Assembly (NCBI RefSeq): GCF_007845675.1
Contig: NZ_VOBR01000007.1
Coordinates: forward strand, 248,001-312,000
Length of the DNA stretch: 64,000 nt
Direction: 5' to 3'
Source of the DNA: Lentzea tibetensis
GTDB taxonomy: Bacteria; Actinomycetota; Actinomycetes; Mycobacteriales; Pseudonocardiaceae
Position numbers and translations under genes: made by a program. Shown here in pieces: positions 16,492 through 24,081 of the stretch. Position 1 is the first letter of the stretch; each line of letters begins with the position of its first letter. The notes beneath the pieces were generated by a model. The model was given only the letters and a program-made list of their open reading frames with translations. It was not told the origin of the DNA and searched no databases.

Positions 16492-17780
16492 CCGAACAAC
16501 TGAGGGAGCACGTCGCCAGGCAGCTCGAGAGGTCGCGTGCGCGCAGCACCCAGCTGACCGACGCCGTCGACGAGCACGACCTGGTGCGCCAGCACTCCAA
16601 GCTGATGTCGCCGCTGGTGTGGGACCTCGCGCACATCGGCAACCAGGAGGAGCTCTGGCTCGTCCGCGACGTCGGCGGACGCGAGCCGGTGCGCCAGGAC
16701 ATCGACGAGTACTACGACGCGTTCAAGTTCTCCCGGTCCAAGCGGCCGGAGCTGCCGCTGCTCGGTCCGAAGGAGACCCGCCAGTACGTCGGCGACGTGC
16801 GCGGCAAGGTGTTCGACGTGCTGGAGAAGGTCCCGCTCGAAGGGCGCAGGCTGGTGGAGAACGCCTTCGCGTTCGGCATGATCGTGCAGCACGAGCAGCA
16901 GCACGACGAGACGATGCTCGCCACGCACCAGCTGCGCGTCGGCGACCCGGTGCTGCAGGCGCCGCCACCACCGGCCGGAAACGCCGTGCTGACAACGGAA
17001 GTGCTCGTGCCCGCCGGCTCGTTCGAGATGGGCACCAGCACCGAGCCGTGGGCGCTGGACAACGAGCGTCCCGCGCATCCCGTGCACGTCAAGGCGTTCC
17101 ACATCGACACGGCCCCGGTGACGAACGCCGAGTACGCCGAGTTCATCGCGGCAGGCGGCTACGACCGCGAGGAGTTCTGGAGCGCCGAGGGCTGGATGCA
17201 CCGCCTGCACAGCAAGCTGCGCGCGCCGAGGTTCTGGCAGCGCGAGGGAAGTGGCTGGGCCCGAACGGTTTTCGGCGTCACCGAGGCGCTCGTGCCGAAC
17301 GAACCCGTTGTGCACGTGTGCTTCTTCGAGGCCGAGGCGTACGCGAAGTGGGCGGGCAAGCGCCTGCCGACCGAGGCCGAGTGGGAGAAGGCCGCCCGCC
17401 ACGACCCGGCGACCGGTCGTTCGCGCCGCTACCCGTGGGGCGACGAGGACCCGACGCCGCAGCACGCGAACCTGGGGCAGCGCCACCTGCGCCCGGCGCC
17501 GGTCGGCGCGTACCCGGCGGGCGTGTCACCGCTGGGCGTGCACCAGCTGATCGGCGACGTGTGGGAGTGGACGGCGTCGGATTTCCACGGCTACCCCGGT
17601 TTCGAGGTCTTCCCGTACCCCGAGTACTCGAAGGTCTTCTTCGGATCGGACTACAAGGTGCTGCGCGGTGGTTCGTTCGGGACGGACGAGGCGGCGGTCC
17701 GCAGCACGTTCCGCAACTGGGACTACCCGATCCGGCGGCAGATCTTCGCCGGGTTCCGCTGCGCACGGGACGCCTTCTAG
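16488..17780 (+). CDS. egtB: Ergothioneine sulfoxide synthase EgtB
   Basis: A 430-residue non-haem iron enzyme. It couples hercynine with gamma-glutamylcysteine using O2 to form gamma-glutamyl-hercynylcysteine sulfoxide. The N-terminal DinB-like domain (1-150) supplies the three-His iron site: His49 (DLAHIGNQEE), His135 and His139 (QHEQQHDE). The C-terminal formylglycine-generating-enzyme-type domain (about 165-430) has GSFEMGT, KRLPTEAEWEKAAR, GDVWEWTASDF, LRGGSF and FAGFRCAR. ATG 16488 overlaps the egtA stop by 4 nt; longer in-frame ORF sequence upstream lies inside egtA and is not coding. Confidence 0.97.
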   Translation: MTEQLREHVARQLERSRARSTQLTDAVDEHDLVRQHSKLMSPLVWDLAHIGNQEELWLVRDVGGREPVRQDIDEYYDAFKFSRSKRPELPLLGPKETRQYVGDVRGKVFDVLEKVPLEGRRLVENAFAFGMIVQHEQQHDETMLATHQLRVGDPVLQAPPPPAGNAVLTTEVLVPAGSFEMGTSTEPWALDNERPAHPVHVKAFHIDTAPVTNAEYAEFIAAGGYDREEFWSAEGWMHRLHSKLRAPRFWQREGSGWARTVFGVTEALVPNEPVVHVCFFEAEAYAKWAGKRLPTEAEWEKAARHDPATGRSRRYPWGDEDPTPQHANLGQRHLRPAPVGAYPAGVSPLGVHQLIGDVWEWTASDFHGYPGFEVFPYPEYSKVFFGSDYKVLRGGSFGTDEAAVRSTFRNWDYPIRRQIFAGFRCARDAF

Positions 17781-17782
17781 CG

Positions 17783-18556
17783 GTGTGCCGCCACCTGGGT
17801 TACCTGGGCCCAGCCGTGCCCGTCGCCGACCTGCTCTTCGAGCGGCCGCACTCGCTGGAGCGCCAGGCGTACGCGCCGAAGGACATGCGGGGCGGGGGAA
17901 CCGTCAACGTCGACGGCTACGGCGTCGGCTGGTTCCCAGGACTGGATCCATCGCGCCCTCCGCTGGGAGACGTACGTCGGCCGGTCAGATACCGCCGCAC
18001 CGGCCAGATCTGGGGCGACGCCAACCTGCGCGCTGTAGCGGCGGCCACGTCGTCGGGCGCGATCCTGGCCGCGGTGCGGTCGGCGACAGCGGGTATGCCG
18101 GTGGTGGACACGGCGTGCGCGCCGTTCACCGACGGCCGCTGGCTGTTCAGCCTGAACGGCCGCATCGACGGCTGGCCGGACACCGCGGCGGAGATCGCGA
18201 AGACGTTGCCCGTCACGGATTTGCTGACGATGGACGCGCCCACGGACGCGGCGCTGCTGTGGGCTGTGCTGCGGCACCGGCTCGACGCGGGGGAGCAGCC
18301 CGCTGAGGCCGTGGTGCGCCTGGTGAACGAGATCGCGGACGCGTCACCTCACTCACGGCTCAACCTGTTGCTCACCGACGGCACCGTGCTCGTCGGCACT
18401 ACCTGGACGCATGCCTTGTGGGTGCTCGAGAAAGCACAGTCGGTCACCGTGGCCTCCGAGCCGCTGGACGACGACCCGGAGTGGCGGGAGATCCCTGATC
18501 GTTCCGTGCTCTGCGCAGGAATAAACCCGTCCACAGTGGAGGTTCAACCGATATGA
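17783..18556 (+). CDS. egtC: Gamma-glutamyl-hercynylcysteine sulfoxide amidohydrolase EgtC
   Basis: A 257-residue class-II (Ntn) glutamine amidotransferase-type hydrolase. It removes the glutamate from the EgtB product to give hercynylcysteine sulfoxide. The start GTG 17783 puts Cys at position 2 (MCRHLGYLG), which becomes the N-terminal nucleophile after Met removal; this fixes the start. Other family features are NVDGYGVGWF near residue 48 and FSLNGRIDGW near 128. It begins 2 nt after the egtB stop and overlaps egtD by 4 nt, so translation is coupled. Confidence 0.96.
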   Translation: MCRHLGYLGPAVPVADLLFERPHSLERQAYAPKDMRGGGTVNVDGYGVGWFPGLDPSRPPLGDVRRPVRYRRTGQIWGDANLRAVAAATSSGAILAAVRSATAGMPVVDTACAPFTDGRWLFSLNGRIDGWPDTAAEIAKTLPVTDLLTMDAPTDAALLWAVLRHRLDAGEQPAEAVVRLVNEIADASPHSRLNLLLTDGTVLVGTTWTHALWVLEKAQSVTVASEPLDDDPEWREIPDRSVLCAGINPSTVEVQPI

Positions 18557-19524
18557 CCGAACCAGTGGTGGATGTGCATCTCACCCCGGAGGATGCGGCG
18601 CACGCGTTGCGCGCGGACGTCCGCGCCGGCCTGACCGCGACCCCGAAGTGGGTGTCACCGAAGTGGTTCTACGACGCCGTGGGCAGCGCGTTGTTCGAGG
18701 ACATCACGCGTCTGCCGGAGTACTACCCGACGCGCGCGGAACGCGAGGTGCTGGGCAGGCGCGCCGCTGAGATCGCGTCGACCACGGGGGCGCACTCGCT
18801 GGTCGAGCTGGGTTCCGGCTCGTCGGAGAAGACCCGCCTGCTGCTGAGCGCGTTGCGGGAACGGGGCACGCTCGCCGAGTTCGTGCCGCAGGACGTGTCC
18901 GCGGAGTTCCTGCGCGACGCCGCGAAGGCGATCATGGCCGACTTCCCCGGCCTGCGCGTGCACGGCGTGGTCGGCGACTTCACCGAGCACCTGGGCATGC
19001 TGCCGGGCGAGTCGCCGCGGATGGTGGCCTTCCTGGGCGGCACGATCGGCAACCTGATCCCGCAGGAGCGCGAGAAGTTCCTGCACTCGGTGCGCGACGT
19101 GCTCGACCCCGGTGAGTGGCTGCTGCTCGGCACGGACCTGGTCAAGGACTCCGAGGTGCTGGTGCGCGCGTACGACGACGCGCAGGGCGTGACGGCCGAG
19201 TTCAACCGCAACGTGCTGCGCGTGCTCAACCGCGAGCTGGGCGGCGACTTCGACGTCGACGCGTTCGAACACGTCGCTCTGTGGAACGCCGAGCGCGAGT
19301 GGATCGAGATGCGCCTGCGGGCCACGCGCGCGATGCACGTGCACCTCTCGGAGCTCGGGTTGGACGTGGAGTTCGCGGCCGGTGAGGAGCTGCGCACCGA
19401 GGTGTCCGCCAAGTTCCGGCGCGACGGGGTCCGCCGCGAACTGGAGGACGCCGGGTTCGAGCTGCACCGGTGGTGGACCGATGACGAGGGCCGGTTCGCG
19501 GTGTCGCTCGCGCGCGCCAGTTGA
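18553..19524 (+). CDS. egtD: L-histidine N-alpha-methyltransferase EgtD
   Basis: A 323-residue SAM-dependent methyltransferase. It trimethylates the alpha-amino group of histidine to hercynine, the first ergothioneine intermediate. The SAM-binding glycine motif is LVELGSGSSEKTRLLL near residue 78, and FLGGTIGNL near 160 is a further family block; WLLLGTDLVKD near 195 is also typical. Length matches mycobacterial EgtD. It is the last gene of the operon; no C-S lyase gene (egtE) follows, and the next gene is 300 nt away. Confidence 0.96.
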   Translation: MTEPVVDVHLTPEDAAHALRADVRAGLTATPKWVSPKWFYDAVGSALFEDITRLPEYYPTRAEREVLGRRAAEIASTTGAHSLVELGSGSSEKTRLLLSALRERGTLAEFVPQDVSAEFLRDAAKAIMADFPGLRVHGVVGDFTEHLGMLPGESPRMVAFLGGTIGNLIPQEREKFLHSVRDVLDPGEWLLLGTDLVKDSEVLVRAYDDAQGVTAEFNRNVLRVLNRELGGDFDVDAFEHVALWNAEREWIEMRLRATRAMHVHLSELGLDVEFAAGEELRTEVSAKFRRDGVRRELEDAGFELHRWWTDDEGRFAVSLARAS

Positions 19525-19831
19525 GCGGTGGCCGCTGATCGGGCTCGCGCTGGGTGAGCGGCTTTGTGCCGGATTTGCCTGTTGATCAAGGTTGAGCGAC
19601 CGGAATTGTCGGTGCTGGCTGGGAGAATGAAAGCAGGGGACCCCCTGGCGGGGACCCCGGCGAAGCCGTGCTCGGCGTGTGCTCGGCGTGTGCGCGGCCT
19701 GCTTGCGCGGCGTGTGCGCGGCTTGCCTGCGTGACGTGTGCGCGGACGTGTGCGCAGCTCGCATGCGCCACCCTGCCTAACCTGCTGAGACGCAGCGACA
19801 ATCCTCCGATCGTGGGTGTTGTCGTCACAGG
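19525..19831. repeat. Gene-free stretch with dispersed repeat and GC-skewed tandem repeats
   Basis: No gene is supported here. 19605-19630 is the second copy of the 26-bp dispersed repeat (ATTGTCGGTGCTGGCTG then GGAGAATGA). From about 19670 to 19765 there is a degenerate array of short units such as GCTCGGCGTGT and GCGCGGCGTGT, repeated roughly eight times. The array may form structure at the end of the egt transcript, but no clean terminator stem was identified. Confidence 0.55.
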
Positions 19832-19856
19832 GTGAATGAAAGATTTCACCCTGTGA
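19825..19856. promoter_or_regulatory. Perfect 12-bp inverted repeat over the hydrolase start
   Basis: TCACAGGGTGAA (19825-19836) and TTCACCCTGTGA (19845-19856) are exact inverted copies with an 8-nt spacer. The two possible GTG starts of the hydrolase (19832 and 19853) lie one in each arm. It can act as an operator in DNA or as a start-blocking hairpin in RNA. Confidence 0.6.
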
Positions 19857-21436
19857 CCTCATCGAAAGCAGTCAGAGCGGCACTGACGGCCGCTCTCGCG
19901 CTGGGCCTCGTCGCCGCACCGGCGAGCGCAGCCGCAGCGGAGCCGGAGGCAGCGCAGTCGCAGGCGGCACCGATCGCCTGGGGGAAGTGCGCGGAGGACG
20001 TGCTCGCTCTGATCCCCGTCGCCGAGCGGCCCAAGGTCAGCTGCGCCAACCACCCGGTGCCGCTCGACCACTCGCGCGCGAACGGCGCGAAGATCGACAT
20101 CGCGCTGATGAAGCGCCCGGCGCCCGACCAGTCGAAGAAGATCGGCTCGCTGTTCATCAACCCAGGCGGCCCCGGCGGCGCCGGACTGCGTTACGCCGGG
20201 TTCGGGGCGAACTTCTTCACGCCCGAGGTGATGGAGCGCTTCGACCTCATCGGGTTCGACCCGCGGGGCGTCGGCCGCAGCACCCCGCTGCGCTGCTTCA
20301 AGACCTCCGAGGAAGCGGACGCGGTCTTCAACCGCATGTACGACGTGCCGGTCTCCAAGCAGGAGATCGACAGTCACATGACCGCCACCAAGGACTACAC
20401 GAGGGCCTGCGCCCAGAACGCGGGTCCGCTGCTCAAGCACATGGCGACCGAGGACGTGGCGCGCGACCTGGACCTGTTCCGCGCGGGCGTCGGTGACAAG
20501 GAGCTGACCTACGTCGGCTTCTCGTACGGCACGCTGCTCGGCGCGACGTACGCGAACCTGTTCCCGCAGCGGTCGCGCGCGATCGTCATCGACGGCAACG
20601 TCGACCCGAAGCTGCGCACCCACAACGGAACGCAGTACGACCGGGAACGCGCCCAGGGCTTCGAGATCGCGCTCGACGGGTTCCTCAAGCGCTGCGACGC
20701 CGTCGGGCCCAAGTGCGCGTTGAGCGGTGGCGCGCGCAAGAAGTTCGACGCGCTGCGCGAAGCCGTGAAGGTCAAGCCGGTGACGCTGCCGAACGGCACC
20801 GTCGTCAAGTACGGCGACCTGATCGGCCGGGTGGCGGGCAACCTGTACCAGCCGGCCACGTTCACCGCGCTCGCCGCATGGCTGCAGAGCATCCACGCCG
20901 TGCTCAACCCCGGTGTGATGGTCGCGCAGGACGCCCCGGAGCTGGCGCCCGCGCACAACGGCAGGCTCGACTTCCTCCCGCTGGAGGACGGGCCGTACCT
21001 CGCGGACGACTCGTACTACGGGGTCAACTGCACGGACAAGCCGTTCGTCCGGGCGCCGCAGCTGTTCCCGTTCGTGGCGAAGCGCTGGGAGCGCGAGTCG
21101 CCGACGTTCGGCCGTTCGCAGGCCGCGTCGGACCTGCTGACCTGCGCGTCGTGGCCGGTGCCGTTCCCGGACCGGTACTCGGGGCCGTGGAACAGGAAGA
21201 CCAAGAACCCGGTCGTCGTGGTCGGCAACTACTACGACCCGGCGACGCAGTACGAGTTCGCCCGCCGCATGGCGCGTCAGCTCGGCAACGCGCGGCTGAT
21301 CAGCGTCGACGCGTTCGGGCACTGCATCCTCGGCAAGGCGGCCGGTGCGGACGCCGCGGTCACCAGGTACCTGGTCGACCTGAAGGCGCCGGACAACGGT
21401 CAGGTGTTCCACCCGAACGTCCAGCCGTTCGCGTAG
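19832..21436 (+). CDS. Secreted alpha/beta-hydrolase, tripeptidyl aminopeptidase-like
   Basis: A 534-residue exported alpha/beta-hydrolase with a TAP-like C-terminal domain. A signal peptide (VRAALTAALALGLVAAPASA) leads the protein. The oxyanion region is NPGGPGGAG near residue 110, the nucleophile elbow GFSYGT near 229, and the catalytic Asp and His lie in YDPATQY and GHCILG near 470 and 494. Relatives release N-terminal tripeptides or short peptides outside the cell, which would feed peptide importers. Neither GTG 19832 nor GTG 19853 has a Shine-Dalgarno sequence; the second gives a more standard signal peptide start (MTSSKAVRAAL). Substrate is not defined by sequence. Confidence 0.88.
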   Translation: MNERFHPVTSSKAVRAALTAALALGLVAAPASAAAAEPEAAQSQAAPIAWGKCAEDVLALIPVAERPKVSCANHPVPLDHSRANGAKIDIALMKRPAPDQSKKIGSLFINPGGPGGAGLRYAGFGANFFTPEVMERFDLIGFDPRGVGRSTPLRCFKTSEEADAVFNRMYDVPVSKQEIDSHMTATKDYTRACAQNAGPLLKHMATEDVARDLDLFRAGVGDKELTYVGFSYGTLLGATYANLFPQRSRAIVIDGNVDPKLRTHNGTQYDRERAQGFEIALDGFLKRCDAVGPKCALSGGARKKFDALREAVKVKPVTLPNGTVVKYGDLIGRVAGNLYQPATFTALAAWLQSIHAVLNPGVMVAQDAPELAPAHNGRLDFLPLEDGPYLADDSYYGVNCTDKPFVRAPQLFPFVAKRWERESPTFGRSQAASDLLTCASWPVPFPDRYSGPWNRKTKNPVVVVGNYYDPATQYEFARRMARQLGNARLISVDAFGHCILGKAAGADAAVTRYLVDLKAPDNGQVFHPNVQPFA

Positions 21437-21512
21437 ACCGGTTGGTGCCTTGATCTTCACGGCGGCGGCGGCCAGAGTGGGCTCGCCGCCGCCGTGAACG
21501 AGAGGCATCACG

Positions 21513-22352
21513 ATGAGATTTGCGGCGCTGGCTGTCGCACTGCTGTTCCTGGGCGCCGGAACGGCGGACGCCGCGGCCATTCGCGGCTGGCGGCAGGTCG
21601 ACCGGACCACGGTGTCGAGGACCCTCGCCGACGAGGGGCTCGGGACCAACAAGTCCGTCGTCTACTACCGCGGCAACGCCGGGATCCCGCAGCCGATCAA
21701 GGACGAGGGCTGGGGCCACATCGGCGACACGGACGCCATCCGCGGCCACGTCTTCGACGCATACCAGTGGACCAAGGACACGTCGCGCACCACCAAGATG
21801 TTCCTCGTGACGCTGCCGGACGGGCGCAGTTTCAAATACGAACACGAGCTGGAGCCCGGTGAGCCGTCGCTCAACGCCAACTCGTTCGTCACCGTCTCCC
21901 CGGACGGCCAGTGGCTCGTCGCGGGCACGCTGGAGAAGGTCCAGGAGCTGTTCGTCTTCCCCGCGCCGGTGCTGAACCCGCGCGTGCCCGCCGGTGGCGG
22001 CAAGCTGCCGCTGGTCGGCCGGATCAAGCTCGACCGCCCGGTGCGCAGCGTGCAGGGCTGCGACTTCATCAACGCCGTGCGCATCCTGTGCGGCACGTCC
22101 GACAACTTCAACGACCTGTTCCCGACGAGCATGTCGTTCCTGCAGCTCGATCTGGCCGGCCCGGTGCGCGGGGGTGACAACCGGGCGCGGATCCAGCGGC
22201 TCGGCCAGGTGCCGATGGACGGCACGTGCACCGGCAGCTTCGTCACCGAGGGCGTCGACTACGACGTCGCGACCGGACTGCTGCGCATGTCGGTGAACCT
22301 GCCGACGCCGTGCAGCGCCGAGACGGCCGTCTACACCTTCCGGCGCCGGTAG
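21513..22352 (+). CDS. Secreted protein of unknown function (279 aa)
   Basis: I do not recognise a family. ATG 21513 has GAGAGG upstream and opens a clear signal peptide (MRFAALAVALLFLGAGTADA). The mature protein has repeated strand-like segments such as FVTVSPDGQWLVAGTLEK and GCDFINAVRILCG, suggesting a small beta-propeller or beta-sandwich. Cysteines near residues 185, 193, 240 and 268 could form disulfides. It follows the peptidase gene by 76 nt and may be cotranscribed. Its 3' end overlaps the convergent membrane-protein gene by 22 nt. Confidence 0.8.
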   Translation: MRFAALAVALLFLGAGTADAAAIRGWRQVDRTTVSRTLADEGLGTNKSVVYYRGNAGIPQPIKDEGWGHIGDTDAIRGHVFDAYQWTKDTSRTTKMFLVTLPDGRSFKYEHELEPGEPSLNANSFVTVSPDGQWLVAGTLEKVQELFVFPAPVLNPRVPAGGGKLPLVGRIKLDRPVRSVQGCDFINAVRILCGTSDNFNDLFPTSMSFLQLDLAGPVRGGDNRARIQRLGQVPMDGTCTGSFVTEGVDYDVATGLLRMSVNLPTPCSAETAVYTFRRR

Positions 22353-23308
22353 ATCAGCGCACCGGCCACCAGCACGATCGCCGGTAGCGCGGCGGGGAAG
22401 ATCAGCGGCCACACGACGGGCCCGGTCTGCGCGGTGAACAGTTCGGAGATCAGGAACCGCGCGCCGGGCTCGTCCGGTCCAGGCCGGCTCGGCCACGTCA
22501 TCAGCAACGCGGCCAGCGCGACCAGGCACGCCACCGCGTCGCGCCGCACGAGCGCCCAGACGAGCAGTCCAGATGAGATCGCGATGCCTGCCAGCCAGAT
22601 CCACACCGCGTCGATGCCGAACCCGCTGTACGGCCCTGAAGGCGCGAGGACGACGTGCACGATGCCGGCGAGCAGCACGACTCCGCCCGTGAACAACGGG
22701 TACGTCCGGTCGCGCGGGTACACCGCCAGAGCGGTGGCGGCCAGCAGCAACAGAGCGGGGGCCGGTGAGTAGAGCGCCAGCGCGCCGAACGCGACGGCGA
22801 CCAGCGCGACCGGGATGTTGCGCCGTCGCGCTGCCCAGCCGGCGAGTCCGGCCGCGAGCACGAGTGCGGCGAGCGGAAGTGTCCGGCCCTCGGTGAACGA
22901 CACGGCCAGCGACGTCTCACCACCCGGCTGGTACGAGAACCAGCCGTAGTAGTAGTCAGGCTGGCTGCTCTCGTAGAACGGAGTGATCGTGGTGCCCGAG
23001 GTGTCGATCAAGCTGACGACGTGGTCCAGGCCGAGGTTCAGCTGGTTCCACGGCTCGACGGCCAGTGCGAACACACCCGCGGCCGCCAGCGGCACCCACG
23101 CACGGGGCGGCGCGACGACGGTGATCACCAGTGCCAGGACACCGGCGGCGATCAGGCCGTCCGTCCGCCACGCCGAGTCGGCCACGTACACCACGAGGGC
23201 CACGACGAGCGCGAGCGTCAGGTCGAGGCCTCGGACCTTCTGCCAGCGACGCGTCCGGAACCAGCCGGCGAGCGCCAGCACCGCGAGGCCCGCGTAGACG
23301 GCGGTCAT
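22331..23308 (-). CDS. Multi-helix membrane protein of unknown function
   Basis: A 325-residue integral membrane protein with about nine or ten hydrophobic helices (for example LDLTLALVVALVVYVAD, LIAAGVLALVITVV, FPAALPAIVLVAGALIY). A long external loop between the third and fourth helices contains TTITPFYESSQPDYYYGWF. I recognise no family. ATG 23308 overlaps the stop of the upstream TauE/SafE gene by 4 nt (ATGA), so the two are translationally coupled and probably act together. The longer in-frame ORF upstream to 23680 lies inside the TauE gene and is not coding. Confidence 0.8.
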   Translation of the reverse strand: MTAVYAGLAVLALAGWFRTRRWQKVRGLDLTLALVVALVVYVADSAWRTDGLIAAGVLALVITVVAPPRAWVPLAAAGVFALAVEPWNQLNLGLDHVVSLIDTSGTTITPFYESSQPDYYYGWFSYQPGGETSLAVSFTEGRTLPLAALVLAAGLAGWAARRRNIPVALVAVAFGALALYSPAPALLLLAATALAVYPRDRTYPLFTGGVVLLAGIVHVVLAPSGPYSGFGIDAVWIWLAGIAISSGLLVWALVRRDAVACLVALAALLMTWPSRPGPDEPGARFLISELFTAQTGPVVWPLIFPAALPAIVLVAGALIYRRRKV

Positions 23309-24021
23309 GCGAGCAGGCTCCTGACGATCAGCACCAGCGCGCTGGCGCCGCACACGACGAGCACCGGTGTGCGGATGCCACCCGCGTCGAACCGCTTCCG
23401 CAACGGCCCGGACAGCAGGAACCCGGCGACGAGGAACGGGATCAGCGCCAGCCCGGTCCACAGCTGACGCGCGTGCACCTGACCGGCCATCAGCAGGCCG
23501 AGGATGGACGCGCCGGAGCCGAGCACGAAGAACGCGGCCATCGTGGCGCGCACCTCCGGCCCCTTCGAGTCCTGGTAGAGCAGCCCGACGACCGGCCCGC
23601 CGACGGACATGGCCGTGCCGAACGACCCGCTGGCCACCCCGGCCGTCACGAGCGCGCGGGGCGTCGGCGACGGCCGCCACGCGACCACCGACAGCACCAC
23701 GCAGCCGAGTACGACGGCGCCGACGAGCAGGCCGAAGTCGCGCTGCGACAGGGAGTCGACGAGCCAGATGCCGACGACCGTGCCGGGCAGCCTGCCCGCC
23801 ATGGCCCAGCCGACGCCGCGCCAGTCGACGTGCGAGTGCTCGCGGATCAGCGACATGATCGAGTGCGCGGTGGCCGCGATCAGCACCGGCACCGGCAACA
23901 ACGTCGGATCGAGCAACGCGAGCAGCGGCACGGCCAGCAGTGACAGGCCGAACCCGACGAGACCTTGCAACAGCCCGCCGAGCGCCACGACCACGCCGGC
24001 GAGCATCAACCCCAGTGACAC
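23305..24021 (-). CDS. TauE/SafE-family membrane permease
   Basis: A 238-residue permease of the TauE/SafE (DUF81) family, which moves small anions such as sulfite, sulfonates or sulfoacetate; the substrate here is unknown. It shows the two-fold family repeat: GLLQGLVGFGLSLLAVPLLALLDP near residue 15 and the matching GVASGSFGTAMSVGGPVVGLL near 125. About seven or eight helices are predicted by eye. GTG 24021 gives the usual length of 240; ATG 24006 is an alternative. It heads a two-gene unit with the following membrane protein and is divergent from the metallophosphoesterase gene. Confidence 0.85.
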   Translation of the reverse strand: MSLGLMLAGVVVALGGLLQGLVGFGLSLLAVPLLALLDPTLLPVPVLIAATAHSIMSLIREHSHVDWRGVGWAMAGRLPGTVVGIWLVDSLSQRDFGLLVGAVVLGCVVLSVVAWRPSPTPRALVTAGVASGSFGTAMSVGGPVVGLLYQDSKGPEVRATMAAFFVLGSGASILGLLMAGQVHARQLWTGLALIPFLVAGFLLSGPLRKRFDAGGIRTPVLVVCGASALVLIVRSLLA

Positions 24022-24068
24022 GAGCCCAAGGTTAACGGTCAGTTTGTTTCCTGTTGTGTGAACGCACC

Positions 24069-24074
24069 TAGCAT
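24069..24074 (+). promoter_or_regulatory. -10 box for a leaderless metallophosphoesterase message
   Basis: TAGCAT fits TAnnnT and lies 7 nt before ATG 24082. No Shine-Dalgarno sequence is present, so this supports that start over in-frame starts at 24058 and 24073. Confidence 0.4.
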
Positions 24075-24081
24075 GCCGCGC

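Noticed and set aside
22331-24021. Candidate toxin-antitoxin or defence pair
   Set aside because: The genes are a TauE/SafE permease and a large membrane protein, with nothing specific to defence.
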